Positions 17,902-27,308 are shown, counted from the first letter of the stretch. The stretch is 38,009 nt of DNA from Bacteroidales bacterium (GCA_024402025.1 JAKSJY010000007.1:1-38009); one strand, 5' to 3'. Notes: generated by a model from the letters alone, not told the origin. Numbers and translations are program-made.

Positions 17902-18855
17902 TCAGTCCAAAGATTGTTTAGTGTTTACCGACATATACAACATGTTCGCAAACTCTTCGGGGGAAACCGAAGCGAACATATAGAGTACCGGGTTCAGATA
18001 TTTCCCGTTTTTCGCCACCTCATAGTGCAGATGCGGAGCGTACGAACCGCCCGACATCCCTGCAAGTGCTATTTTGGATCCCTTCCTGACTTTCTGGCCC
18101 TCACGGACATAGATGGTGGAAAGATGGGCGTAGCGTGTGGTATAGCCCCCGTCGTGGGAAATCGTCACGGTGTTTCCGTTCCCTCCGGACGCTTTCTGCA
18201 CATCGCTCACATACCCATCTCCAGCGGCATATACAGGTTCGCCCTGCGGAACGATGAAGTCCAACCCGTCGTGCTGCACCCAGGCCTTGAGCATGGGATT
18301 CATCCTTACGCCGAGCCCGGCTCCGATCTGGGGATACGAGACATCCCTTACCGGCATATCCATAGGCGGATTGACGAAATCCCCGGAGGACATTTTGCGG
18401 AGCACCCCTCTGAAAACGGCCTCCACGTCATATTGCCTCGAGACAAGACCCTGCACCTTGTCATAGGTATAGGATATTAGTTTCGTGTCCGGGATTGTGT
18501 CCGCCCCATAGAACATCCCCATCGAATTCACCGGATCCACCTGTGGCGCCATATTCTGAAAGACCTTGCCGTATATGGTATTGTCCTTCGACTCCAATGC
18601 CTGAAGGGACCCTTCCAGAATGTTTTCCTGGGGTTTCAGCTGCGGGTATACCTTCTGATACATACGGATTTCACGCTTTATCATAGCCTCCTGGTCGGTA
18701 TTGACAACGAGGGCGAAGATGCCGTACAGAACGAGGGTCAGGACCACGGAGCAAGCCACGGCCGATATGAGGAAACGGCCGGCCTTCTCCAAAGGTTTTT
18801 CGGACTCCTTGAAGTTGAAGTCCTCCCCGAATTTGTATTGTTGTCTTGAACCCAT
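17902..18855 (-). CDS. Membrane-anchored M23 (LytM-type) peptidase, copy 1
   Basis: The 317-residue protein has one membrane helix (about 28-51), a periplasmic linker and a C-terminal M23 domain that cleaves peptidoglycan cross-bridges. All catalytic residues are present: zinc ligands His195, Asp199 (HDGLD) and His277 (HLHYE), and active-site His244 and His275. It should therefore be an active endopeptidase, unlike degenerate EnvC/NlpD-type activators. It follows a second M23 gene by one base; the two share layout and motifs and look like an old tandem duplication. Confidence 0.93.
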   Translation of the reverse strand: MGSRQQYKFGEDFNFKESEKPLEKAGRFLISAVACSVVLTLVLYGIFALVVNTDQEAMIKREIRMYQKVYPQLKPQENILEGSLQALESKDNTIYGKVFQNMAPQVDPVNSMGMFYGADTIPDTKLISYTYDKVQGLVSRQYDVEAVFRGVLRKMSSGDFVNPPMDMPVRDVSYPQIGAGLGVRMNPMLKAWVQHDGLDFIVPQGEPVYAAGDGYVSDVQKASGGNGNTVTISHDGGYTTRYAHLSTIYVREGQKVRKGSKIALAGMSGGSYAPHLHYEVAKNGKYLNPVLYMFASVSPEEFANMLYMSVNTKQSLD

Positions 18856-18856
18856 A

Positions 18857-19840
18857 TCAATCGGCGGTCTGAGAACGGTTCCTGATCATCGAGGCATACT
18901 CCTCGACCCTCATCGAAAGATCCATGAAAGAAAGAGGATTGACCTGCTTGTTCTTGTATATGACCTCGTAATGCAGATGCGGGCCGGTGGATTTGCCGGT
19001 ATTGCCCACTTCCCCTATCTTCTGCCCCCTGACAAGTTTCTCTCCGTCAGTGACACATATCGAATTGAGGTGCGCGTATCGCGTCTTGTATCCGAAACCG
19101 TGGTTAACCACAATTTCATTGCCGTAACCGAAGAACTGATACTTGACCCGCTCGACCACACCATCTCCGGTAACGTACACGGGATTGCCTATTTTTGTCG
19201 CGAAATCAACGCCTTCGTGGAATGACACCCTGCGGTATATGGGATCCACACGGCGCCCGAACGGGCTGGAGACTCTGTACGAATCCGCTTTGGGCATAAT
19301 GGGCGGAACGGCGGGGATGCAGGACTTGATTTCATCAGCCTGTCGGGCCACCACTGACACCTCATCAAGGGCATTGGTCTGGATATACGCCCTCTTGGTC
19401 AGGACATCCAGTCTGTGTACCGTGCTCTTCACGGCGCCGCTGGCCCCGAACTCATCCAGATACGCATACCTGTTCGCGCCCCCGAATCCGGCGTTCTTCA
19501 CGTCATCCGCTATGCTGTCAAGTCCGAAAATGGAGCGGTAGACGTGTTCATCCCTCTCTTCTATGCCGCTGAGGCGCTTTTCATACCTGTCTATTTCGCT
19601 GTCGAGGATTTCCATCTTCGTCTGCCACCTGGCCAGGTCCTTCTTGAGATGGGCCGTTTTGGGAGGATCGAGCTTGAACACGGAAAGGAAGAGCCATACA
19701 TACAGCACGACAAAGCCGGCCACCGTGCCGACAAACAATGCCGCGCGACCGGTCACCGACCAGCCGGACTCGACTTTCTCCTCATAGAGGAGCGAGTCCT
19801 CGTTGTAGATGTATTTCTTCGATTTAAGCAAAGCCCACAA
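18857..19840 (-). CDS. Membrane-anchored M23 (LytM-type) peptidase, copy 2
   Basis: The layout matches its neighbour: a membrane helix (about 32-53), a coiled-coil-like stretch (about 62-97) and an M23 domain with zinc ligands His208, Asp212 (HEGVD) and His290 (HLHYE), plus His257 and His288. It should be an active peptidoglycan endopeptidase. No ATG precedes the membrane helix. The start is therefore TTG at 19840 (327 residues) or TTG at 19831, which gives LLKSKKYIYNED. A perfect -7 element, TATATTTG (19845-19838), overlaps the first TTG; if it is used, only the second TTG could serve. The lptF/G-fmt stop lies five bases upstream. Confidence 0.88.
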   Translation of the reverse strand: MWALLKSKKYIYNEDSLLYEEKVESGWSVTGRAALFVGTVAGFVVLYVWLFLSVFKLDPPKTAHLKKDLARWQTKMEILDSEIDRYEKRLSGIEERDEHVYRSIFGLDSIADDVKNAGFGGANRYAYLDEFGASGAVKSTVHRLDVLTKRAYIQTNALDEVSVVARQADEIKSCIPAVPPIMPKADSYRVSSPFGRRVDPIYRRVSFHEGVDFATKIGNPVYVTGDGVVERVKYQFFGYGNEIVVNHGFGYKTRYAHLNSICVTDGEKLVRGQKIGEVGNTGKSTGPHLHYEVIYKNKQVNPLSFMDLSMRVEEYASMIRNRSQTAD

Positions 19841-19845
19841 ATATA

Positions 19846-22278
19846 CTAAATTTCCCGCACTCTACGCTTCTCGTCTTTTGATGTTCCCGGAAGGGCCCGC
19901 CAGAGCTGCGGATCCCTCCATCCCCGGAGGAAATCCTCAACCGCCATTCTCTTCTTTCCGCTGAGCTGAAGGTCCTTTACGGAGATGGCTCCATCCTCGG
20001 TAGCAATGGCAAGATATGTCTTTGAGTCGGAAAGTATGGTGCCCGGGGCAGCCTTGAGATCCATCTTCTCCGCCCTGAATATCTTCATCTGGAGCGTTTC
20101 GCTCCCTTCCCTGGCAATCAGGGTGTATGCGGTAGGATACGGACTCAGTCCACGGATAAGATTGTAAATCTCCGTCGTAGAGTCATTCCAGTCTATGTTC
20201 AGCAATTCGGGAGTAAGCTTCGGAGCCGCCTTGAGCACCTCGCTTCCCTGGATGAGACTTCTCTGGGTACGCATCTCGACATTGTGCTGGATTATGCCCT
20301 CCACGGTCTCCAGAACGAGGTCGGTACCTATTCCCCTCAACGCATCGTGAATATCCCCCGCCGTATCATCCGGCTTTATCCTGAGTTCCTGGCGCAGGAT
20401 GATGCCTCCGGTGTCTATGTTCTTGTCTATCATAAAGGTGGTCGCTCCTGTGATGCGTTCCCCGTTGATCACCGCCCAGTTGATGGGCGCAGCGCCACGG
20501 TACTGCGGCAGCAGGGCGGCGTGGAGATTGAACGTTCCGAGCTTCGGCATCGCCCATACCTCCTCGGGGAGCATACGGAACGCAACCACTACGAACATGT
20601 CAGCTTTCAGGGACGCCAATTCGGACAGGAATGCCGGATCCTTGAGTTTCAAAGGCTGGAGGCACTTGATGCTATGTTCGACGGCATACTTCTTGACGGC
20701 GCTTTCGTTTACCTTGAGCCCGCGTCCGCTGGGTTTGTCCGCCACGGTGACGACCGCGGCAATGTCATAACCTTTCCTGACAAGGGCATCCAGGGGTGCG
20801 ACGGCAAACTCCGGCGTACCCATAAAAACTATTCTGGTCTTGTGGAAGATGCCGCGAATCTTGCTCCCGGCCATTCTGAACCACGATTTTATTGCATCCA
20901 TATTGAAAATCGGTTTGTCCGCCACTGCTCTCCAGGTGAGGAACACTCCTATGGGGAACAGGACATATGAAGAAATGAAAGCCCCGGCCTGGGCGGACAC
21001 CGCCCCGTCATTGGCAAGTTTTGTACCGGAGATGTCGACCACCCAGTACAGGACGAAGAAGAGCACGGAAATGATTGCGCTTATTCCCAATCCTCCCTTT
21101 CCGATGAAAGCCCCCAGAGGCGCTCCAATGAAGAAAAGGATGAAACAGGCAAGAGCCTGGGCGTATTTTTTAAGTATCTCTACGTCAGCGCGGCGCAGAT
21201 AAAAATATTCGGAATAATTCTCATAGTCGTAACCTGTGATCTCCGAAGCCATCTGAACCGCCTTGTCCGAAGCGGAAGTCAGGGCGCGTATCCTGTCCTG
21301 CCTCGTTTTGTAACGGCCGTGGTGGTCGTACATGAACGGAGTATGGTGTTTCTCGATGAAAGCCTCCTCGAACTGCTTTGGCTGAAGGATATACTTCGAA
21401 CGGAGCTGCTCGTGGAAATGTTTTTCGTGGGCCTCGTCAGTGATTTGCCTGAGGGAATCCCTTTCCACCCTGAGAGACGCGATTCCCTGGCTCTTGATCT
21501 GGTTGCCGAAACGGTTGTCGTCGGATTTTTCGAAGGAATAGTTCTTGAGGGATATGACCATATCCTGCCTCTCGAACTCCACCCTGTCGGATTCCGACTC
21601 GAAATTCGCCGCATCACGGGAATTGGTTTCCTGATAGTTGGTGCCGTTGTACATCGTGAAAGTAAGGTAATCCTTGCTTTTCGAGAGCTTTATCTGTGCG
21701 GAATCGGCAAGTGTCACGGCCACGTTGCCTCGGCTTGCTGTATGGTCGTACACGATGACGTCATACAGCATACCCGTCCTTTTGTTCTGGTCTTCCACCC
21801 TCAGCACATAACCTTCAATACCGTCATAGAACGTGCCCGAAGGAATCTTTATCCCTTCCTTCGTGTGTGATATGTCATCCCTGAGCGTGAAAATCTCGTT
21901 GTATGCCTTGGGTACCAGGTTGTTCCCTACAAAGAACGCCCCGACGGCAATGAGGAATGACGCCACGGTAAGAGGCAGCATCACCCGGACAAGCGAGACG
22001 CCGGACGCCTTTATCGCCATCATCTCGTTGTTCTCGGTCATCGAGCCCAGCGTCATCATCGACGCCAGTAGCGTGGAAAGGGGCAGGGCAAGAGGCACGA
22101 TGGTGCATCCGCCCCACATCATGAACTCCAGAATAACCTTCATTCCCAGGCCCTTGCCGACAAGCTCGTCGATGTAGAGCCACAGGAACTGCATCATAAG
22201 AATGAAAATAACGACAAGCAGGATCGCTACGAACGGTCCTATGAAAGATTTCAGTATGAACTTGTCGAGTTTCTTCAT
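19846..22278 (-). CDS. Fusion of LptF/LptG-family LPS export permease and methionyl-tRNA formyltransferase
   Basis: A single uninterrupted 810-residue frame holds two normally separate proteins. Residues 1-480 are a YjgP/YjgQ (LptF/G) permease: three helices (about 15-35, 53-75, 99-119), a large periplasmic domain, then three more helices (about 373-393, 397-417, 431-449). These proteins extract LPS from the inner membrane with LptB. Residues 482-810 are Fmt, which formylates initiator Met-tRNA, from RIVFMGTPEFAV through the catalytic Asn584, His586 and Asp622 (FNLHAALLPQYRGAAPI, DKNIDTGG) to the C-terminal domain. Six helices put the C-terminus in the cytoplasm, where Fmt works. An internal ATG at 20874 (MAGSKIRG) could also yield a separate 342-residue Fmt. 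The gene starts two bases after alaS. Confidence 0.92.
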   Translation of the reverse strand: MKKLDKFILKSFIGPFVAILLVVIFILMMQFLWLYIDELVGKGLGMKVILEFMMWGGCTIVPLALPLSTLLASMMTLGSMTENNEMMAIKASGVSLVRVMLPLTVASFLIAVGAFFVGNNLVPKAYNEIFTLRDDISHTKEGIKIPSGTFYDGIEGYVLRVEDQNKRTGMLYDVIVYDHTASRGNVAVTLADSAQIKLSKSKDYLTFTMYNGTNYQETNSRDAANFESESDRVEFERQDMVISLKNYSFEKSDDNRFGNQIKSQGIASLRVERDSLRQITDEAHEKHFHEQLRSKYILQPKQFEEAFIEKHHTPFMYDHHGRYKTRQDRIRALTSASDKAVQMASEITGYDYENYSEYFYLRRADVEILKKYAQALACFILFFIGAPLGAFIGKGGLGISAIISVLFFVLYWVVDISGTKLANDGAVSAQAGAFISSYVLFPIGVFLTWRAVADKPIFNMDAIKSWFRMAGSKIRGIFHKTRIVFMGTPEFAVAPLDALVRKGYDIAAVVTVADKPSGRGLKVNESAVKKYAVEHSIKCLQPLKLKDPAFLSELASLKADMFVVVAFRMLPEEVWAMPKLGTFNLHAALLPQYRGAAPINWAVINGERITGATTFMIDKNIDTGGIILRQELRIKPDDTAGDIHDALRGIGTDLVLETVEGIIQHNVEMRTQRSLIQGSEVLKAAPKLTPELLNIDWNDSTTEIYNLIRGLSPYPTAYTLIAREGSETLQMKIFRAEKMDLKAAPGTILSDSKTYLAIATEDGAISVKDLQLSGKKRMAVEDFLRGWRDPQLWRALPGTSKDEKRRVREI

Positions 22279-22280
22279 TC

Positions 22281-24899
22281 TCAGATCTTTGCTTCGAGCG
22301 CCTCCATCGCCTTTTCAAGGCCGCTGCAATCCTTTCCTCCCGCAGTCGCGAGGCCGTTCTGGCCGCCTCCGCCTCCAAGGATGAACCTGGCGGCATCACG
22401 GATGTCCGCACCGGCATTGCGTCCGGCTTTCACAAGGTCGTCCGAATACATCACGAGAAGGTTCGGCTTGCCGGCATTCTCGAATGCCGCAAGAAGTGCG
22501 ACTGACGCCTCCTTCTGCAGTTTTGCGGCCGCATTGCGGAGAAGTACCGGATCGGTGCCGGCAGCAGTGAATTTTACAACTTTTATGCCATTCTTTTCCA
22601 CCGCGGAGGCCAGCAGGGATTGTGAAAGGGCGGCAGCTTTCTGAGCTGCAAACTCTTCCGCCTGCTTCTTGAGAGCGGCGGCGTCCTCCTGAAGTTTTCT
22701 GATGGCCGACGTGAGGTCGGATGCATTGTTGAGAAGCGCACGTGAATCACGTATCGTGTTCTGCATGTCGCGCACGTAATCCAGGGCCGTCTGCGCGGTG
22801 ATACCCTCGATGCGGCGTACACCGGCGGCGATGGCGCTTTCGGAAACGATCTTGAAGAAACCTATGTTTCCCGTTGCACCGGTATGACATCCTCCGCAAA
22901 GTTCGCAGCTGGGACCGAATTTGATGACCCTGACCCTGTCACCGTATTTCTCGCCGAACAGGGCTATCGCTCCCATTTCCTTTGCCTGTGCCATGGTGGC
23001 GTGGCGCTCCTCCTCAAGAGGATAGTTGGCGCGTATCATATCGTTCACGCGGTTTTCGACGGCGATTATCTGCTCGTCGGAAAGCTTTTCGAAATGCGAG
23101 AAGTCGAAACGGAAATACTTGTCGGCCACGTATGAGCCCTTCTGCTCCACGTGTTCCCCCAGAATCTCTCTCAGAGCCTGGTCGAGAAGGTGAGTGCAGG
23201 AGTGGTTGAATTCGACGTTGCGTCTCTTTTCCTCATCTATCTGGAGCTCGAAATATCCCATAGGATTCTTCGGAAGACGCTCCGCGATATGGATGGTGAG
23301 GTTGTTCTCCTTGACCGTATTGACGATGGCTATCCTCTCCCCGTCCTCGGATTCGATATAACCCGTGTCGCCGATTCCGCCACCCATCTCTCCGTAGAAA
23401 GGAGTGTGGTCGAATACAAGCTGAAGCATCTCCTTGTTCTTCTGGATGACAGTCCTCTGGCGCAGAAGCCTTGCATCCTTGCAGTGGGTATGGTCGTATC
23501 CGACGAACACGGAATCTCCGGGAAAGTACTCCGTCCAGTCTCCGAACTCGTTCGCAGTAGCGTTGCGGGCGCGCTCCTTCTGCTTTTCCAGTTCGACGTT
23601 GAAGCCCTCCATATCGACCGTGAAGCCGTTCTCGGAGGCGATGAGTTCAGTAAGGTCTATAGGGAAACCGTAAGTATCGTAGAGAGTGAAGGCATTGACT
23701 CCGCGCAGGACCTTTTCGCTGTCGTCCTTATGCGCGGACATATACTCGTCGAGGAACTTGATTCCGCGGTCGAGCGTGCGCAGGAACGCCATTTCCTCCT
23801 CACGGATCACGGACTCTATAAGTTTCTGCTGCTTCGACAGCTCAGGATAGGCCTCTCCCATATCGGCCACGAGCTGAGGCACGAGCATACAGAGGAAAGG
23901 CTCGTTGAAACCGAGGAAGGTGTAGCCGTAGCGTACGGCACGGCGCAGGATTCTGCGAATCACATATCCGGCCTTTACATTGCTCGGAAGCTGACCGTCC
24001 GCAATGCTGAAACTGATGGCCCTGATATGGTCGGCGATGACGCGCATTGCGATGTCTGTCCCGCTGCTCTCACCATATCTGTGGCCGGAGAGTTCGCCTA
24101 TCTTCGAAAGCATTCCGGTGAACACGTCGGAATCATAGTTGGAATTCTTGCCCTGAAGCACCGCGCACAGGCGCTCGAAGCCCATTCCGGTATCGATGTT
24201 CTTGGCCGGCAGATTCTCCAGGTGGCCGTCCGCCATACGTAGATACTGCATGAACACGATATTCCAGATTTCGATGACGTGAGGGTCGCTCTGGTTGACA
24301 AGGTCCCTTCCGGAAATGCCGGAAGCCTTCTTTTCCTCCTCGCTGCGGATATCGATATGGATTTCCGAGCAGGGACCGCAAGGACCGGTGTCACCCATCT
24401 CCCAGAAGTTGTCGTGCTTGTTGCCGAGAACGATATGGTCCTCAGGCATATGTTTGAGCCAGGCCTGCTTTGCCTCCTCGTCCATCGAGGTCCCGTCCTC
24501 GGCACTTCCCTCGAATACGGTCGCATAGAGCAGCGACTTGTCTATCCCGTAAACCTCGGTGAGCAGTTCCCACGCCCAGTCGATGGCCTCGGTCTTGAAA
24601 TAGTCTCCGAAACTCCAGTTCCCGAGCATTTCGAACATCGTGTGGTGGTAGGTGTCGTGACCGACCTCTTCGAGGTCATTATGCTTTCCCGAAACCCTCA
24701 GACATTTCTGCGAGTCGGCGGCACGGTAAAACTTCTTCTGGGTGTTGCCAAGGAAGATATCCTTGAACTGGTTCATTCCCGCGTTGGTGAACATCAGGGT
24801 AGGATCTCCCTTTATCACCATCGGAGCTGAGGGGACAATCACGTGTCCCTTCGAAGCGTAGAAGTCCAGAAACTTCTGGCGGATTTCTTTTGATGTCAT
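22281..24899 (-). CDS. alaS: Alanyl-tRNA synthetase
   Basis: The 872-residue class II synthetase has the N-terminal catalytic core ([15 protein letters not shown] and the [11 protein letters not shown] stretch) and the editing domain with its zinc motifs: HSCTH near residue 566-570 and CGGCH near 670. A C-terminal coiled coil and DHHA1 domain follow, ending in the glycine-rich [11 protein letters not shown]. It charges tRNA-Ala and clears mischarged Ser and Gly. It is the first gene of the long minus-strand run and follows a 110-base gap with a hairpin and a -7 promoter element. Confidence 0.97.
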   Translation of the reverse strand: MTSKEIRQKFLDFYASKGHVIVPSAPMVIKGDPTLMFTNAGMNQFKDIFLGNTQKKFYRAADSQKCLRVSGKHNDLEEVGHDTYHHTMFEMLGNWSFGDYFKTEAIDWAWELLTEVYGIDKSLLYATVFEGSAEDGTSMDEEAKQAWLKHMPEDHIVLGNKHDNFWEMGDTGPCGPCSEIHIDIRSEEEKKASGISGRDLVNQSDPHVIEIWNIVFMQYLRMADGHLENLPAKNIDTGMGFERLCAVLQGKNSNYDSDVFTGMLSKIGELSGHRYGESSGTDIAMRVIADHIRAISFSIADGQLPSNVKAGYVIRRILRRAVRYGYTFLGFNEPFLCMLVPQLVADMGEAYPELSKQQKLIESVIREEEMAFLRTLDRGIKFLDEYMSAHKDDSEKVLRGVNAFTLYDTYGFPIDLTELIASENGFTVDMEGFNVELEKQKERARNATANEFGDWTEYFPGDSVFVGYDHTHCKDARLLRQRTVIQKNKEMLQLVFDHTPFYGEMGGGIGDTGYIESEDGERIAIVNTVKENNLTIHIAERLPKNPMGYFELQIDEEKRRNVEFNHSCTHLLDQALREILGEHVEQKGSYVADKYFRFDFSHFEKLSDEQIIAVENRVNDMIRANYPLEEERHATMAQAKEMGAIALFGEKYGDRVRVIKFGPSCELCGGCHTGATGNIGFFKIVSESAIAAGVRRIEGITAQTALDYVRDMQNTIRDSRALLNNASDLTSAIRKLQEDAAALKKQAEEFAAQKAAALSQSLLASAVEKNGIKVVKFTAAGTDPVLLRNAAAKLQKEASVALLAAFENAGKPNLLVMYSDDLVKAGRNAGADIRDAARFILGGGGGQNGLATAGGKDCSGLEKAMEALEAKI

Positions 24900-24937
24900 T
24901 CTATATCGTTTTTCTATTTTCTACATACGGCAAAACA

Positions 24938-24971
24938 TTGCCGGTCTGACGGTCTCCCGTCAAGCCGGCAA
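24938..24971 (-). other. Hairpin in the region upstream of alaS
   Basis: Arms TTGCCGG (24938-24944) and CCGGCAA (24965-24971) pair fully. After a two-base mismatch on each side, TGACGG and CCGTCA pair, leaving a four-base loop. On the minus strand it lies after the upstream barrel gene and about 40 bases before the alaS start. The following bases (TGTTTTG) are only mildly T-rich, so a terminator for the barrel gene and a leader structure for alaS are both possible. Confidence 0.55.
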
Positions 24972-24976
24972 ATATA
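24969..24976 (-). promoter_or_regulatory. Candidate -7 promoter element for alaS
   Basis: TATATTTG on the minus strand matches TAnnTTTG exactly and would give a 5' leader of about 60 bases. I find no TTTG at the -33 position. The box overlaps the start of the hairpin arm, so the transcript would begin inside the hairpin and could not form all of it. Confidence 0.4.
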
Positions 24977-25009
24977 GTGAATTTCCGCGACTTTTCCGAC
25001 AGGCCCGAT

Positions 25010-25780
25010 CTACAGGCCGAGCACTATTCCGAAAGTGAAGGACTTCGCATCGGAGAGCGCAGGATCGAAGACCGGAGTGAGGCCATAGCTGGCAAACACC
25101 CCGAGCCCCCCGTACGAGATTCCGCATTCGAGAGTGGAGCGGAACCTGTTGAAACCGTTGCCGCCGGGAATCTCATATTTCACACTGGGCTCGCGATACC
25201 GTCCGCGCGCACGCACCAGAACCTCCGCAGTCGCTCCGGCATACACCCGGATACGGTCGATCTTCCACTTGAGCACGAGCGGGACTCCGAAATAATCGGC
25301 GTGGACCTTGGACTTCTTTCCGTTGTACCTGGGAGTACGGACCGCCGCGCTCACCGGAGTGAGCAGGTCCGAACCTCCGGCAGGCATCAGCGCATATGAG
25401 GTATTCGCAAGGCTGAAATCGGCCAGTGTCCATCTCAGGGAAAGGGAAAGGGTGAAATCCCTCGCGACCCCGAAATGGAAATTGTAGGAACACATATCCA
25501 GGGAATACAGGAAGCTCTGTCCCATATCCAGTCCGAGGAAATCCCCCTCCACCGTCTTCATCGCAGACCATGCCCCGTTGTATGTGCGGTCAAGCAACGT
25601 CGACCAGGCGAAATGCATTGGGAAGGCAAGGTCGAAGGAGGTCGACACCCTGTTGTACTGTCTTCTTCCGAATTCGTTGAATTCGCTGAAGTCCTCCAGG
25701 TCGGAAGGCACAATACGGTTCTGGGCAGCAGCAACCTGGACAGAAAGCAGGACAAAGAGAATAACCGGAAATTTTTTCAT
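25010..25780 (-). CDS. Outer-membrane beta-barrel protein
   Basis: The 256-residue protein has a clear signal peptide (MKKFPVILFVLLSVQVAAAQ, cleavage after AAA or AQ). The body has alternating strands with many aromatic and glycine residues and ends in the strand FTFGIVLGL. It resembles the general PorT-like/OMP_b-brl barrels of Bacteroidota, but I cannot name a family or a substrate. The open frame extends upstream across the promoter region into the divergent polyferredoxin gene; the signal peptide fixes the start at 25780. It is 110 bases upstream of alaS and may be transcribed alone. Confidence 0.8.
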   Translation of the reverse strand: MKKFPVILFVLLSVQVAAAQNRIVPSDLEDFSEFNEFGRRQYNRVSTSFDLAFPMHFAWSTLLDRTYNGAWSAMKTVEGDFLGLDMGQSFLYSLDMCSYNFHFGVARDFTLSLSLRWTLADFSLANTSYALMPAGGSDLLTPVSAAVRTPRYNGKKSKVHADYFGVPLVLKWKIDRIRVYAGATAEVLVRARGRYREPSVKYEIPGGNGFNRFRSTLECGISYGGLGVFASYGLTPVFDPALSDAKSFTFGIVLGL

Positions 25781-25829
25781 ACCCTTTGATGTATATTTTA
25801 ATGCAAAGTTAACTAATTTTGTCTTAGTT
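25781..25829. promoter_or_regulatory. Divergent promoter region between the barrel gene and the polyferredoxin gene
   Basis: This AT-rich 49-base gap has one perfect -7 element on each strand: TAACTTTG on the minus strand (25811-25804) and TAATTTTG on the plus strand (25814-25821). The minus box would give a leader of about 20 bases. The plus box ends nine bases before the ATG, implying an almost leaderless mRNA. A TTTG at 25785-25788 is 25 bases from the plus box, longer than the usual 19-21. Confidence 0.4.
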
Positions 25830-27308
25830 ATGAAAACAAGCAAACCTAACAACCCGCTCAGGACCGTCAGAATCGTCCTGGCCCTGCTGTCCTTCAGCGC
25901 CATCACCCTGCTGTTTTTCGGAACGGGAAGGGAATGGTGGGGATGGATGGCGAAAATCCAGTTCCTTCCTTCAGTAATCAGGCTGATAGGGAGCGCAACC
26001 CTGCTCAACGCTGCAATTCTCGCGGCCCTCGTCGCACTCACCCTCATTTTCGGACGCATCTACTGCTCTGTGATCTGTCCTCTCGGTGTATTTCAGGACA
26101 TTATCATCTGGCTCAGGCGCAAAATCGGACTGCTGTACAATAAAATATATGTAAGGAAGGCGAAAACCGCGAAGCTGAACGGAAAGAAGCCCGAGGCTCT
26201 CAAGCCCGTGGTCAAGCATTTCAGCTTCTCCCCCGAGCGCAAGTATCCCAGGTACATCATCCTCGCCGCCACCGTCGTCGCCGTCATTGCCGGAATGCAG
26301 CTTTTCATCGCCTTCATCGCGCCCTACAGTTCCTACGGACGCATCGTCAGGAGCATCATCGACCCATCCTCGGGTGCGGCGGCCGTCATCGGCTTTGCCA
26401 CGCTTGCAATCATCAGCGTGTGCGCCTGGTTCTGGGGCAGGATATGGTGCAATGCCATCTGCCCTGTCGGCACCGTTCTCGGGGTGTTCAGTCGCGCAAG
26501 TGTGATGAAGATACACATCGACGCGGACAAATGCACCGCCTGCGGACGCTGCGGCCGAGGCTGCAAATCTGCATGCATAGATATGGACGCGCACAGCGTT
26601 GACTATTCCAGATGCGTGGAATGCTTCGACTGCATCTCGAGATGCAAGGAAGGCGCCATAACGTACGGACCCGCGCCCAAAACCAAGAACGGCACCGACA
26701 GGGGCAGACGCGCCTTCCTTGCCACAGGGGCCTTTGTCGCCGGATCGCTGGCGCTCAAGGCGCAGGACCAGGGCGGGCTGGCCGTGATAGAAGACAAGGT
26801 CGTACCGCACAGGAACGGAATCCTGGTGCCGCCCGGAGCGGGAAGCGGGAAACGCTTCTACGATCTTTGCACCGCCTGCGGGCTGTGCATCAGCAACTGC
26901 CCGAACGGAGTGCTCAGGTCGTCTGCGGACCTGAGGCATCTTGCCCAGCCCGAGATGGGATATGAGAAAGGATTCTGCCGTCCGGAATGCACCGCCTGCT
27001 CGGATGTCTGTCCTGCAGGGGCGATTCTCCCGCTCAAACCCGGACAGAAGCACACGATAAGCATAGGTATCGCGCGCGTGGACCTGGACGGCTGTCTTGC
27101 CAACGATGGAGAGAACTGCGGAAACTGCGCCCGGCACTGCACTGCCGGCGCCATCAGGATGGTAACGCTGGAAGACGGAAGGAAGATACCGGCAGTCAAC
27201 GAAGAAAGGTGCATAGGATGCGGGGCGTGCGAATTCCTGTGCCCGGTAAGACCCGTAAGTGCAATTACAGTAGACGGAAGGGAGGTCCACAGAAAATATG
27301 ATGAATAG
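25830..27308 (+). CDS. Membrane polyferredoxin, NapH-like and NapG-like parts fused
   Basis: The N-terminal half (492 residues in all) is a NapH/CcoG-type membrane protein with about four helices (15-31, 55-76, 141-166, 183-203) and the paired motifs YCSVICPLG (79-86) and WCNAICPVG (207-214). Two cytosolic-type clusters follow: CTACGRCGRGC (235-245) and CVECFDCISRC (262-272). Then comes an internal Tat-like signal, GRRAFLATGAFVAGSLALKAQ without its last residue (292-311), and four more cluster motifs: CTACGLCISNC (347-357), CRPECTACSDVC, CGNCARHC and CIGCGACEFLC (461-471). It likely moves electrons through the inner membrane to a partner, the most obvious being the next gene's product, which it overlaps. 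The start is ATG 25830; the frame extends further upstream through the promoter region. Confidence 0.85.
   Translation: MKTSKPNNPLRTVRIVLALLSFSAITLLFFGTGREWWGWMAKIQFLPSVIRLIGSATLLNAAILAALVALTLIFGRIYCSVICPLGVFQDIIIWLRRKIGLLYNKIYVRKAKTAKLNGKKPEALKPVVKHFSFSPERKYPRYIILAATVVAVIAGMQLFIAFIAPYSSYGRIVRSIIDPSSGAAAVIGFATLAIISVCAWFWGRIWCNAICPVGTVLGVFSRASVMKIHIDADKCTACGRCGRGCKSACIDMDAHSVDYSRCVECFDCISRCKEGAITYGPAPKTKNGTDRGRRAFLATGAFVAGSLALKAQDQGGLAVIEDKVVPHRNGILVPPGAGSGKRFYDLCTACGLCISNCPNGVLRSSADLRHLAQPEMGYEKGFCRPECTACSDVCPAGAILPLKPGQKHTISIGIARVDLDGCLANDGENCGNCARHCTAGAIRMVTLEDGRKIPAVNEERCIGCGACEFLCPVRPVSAITVDGREVHRKYDE

Noticed and set aside
23151..24242. Long open frame on the plus strand inside alaS
   Set aside because: alaS is complete and conserved throughout; the antisense frame shows no family motif.
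25781..26059. Upstream extension of the minus-strand barrel gene
   Set aside because: It crosses the divergent promoter region and the start of the polyferredoxin gene; a good signal peptide begins at 25780.
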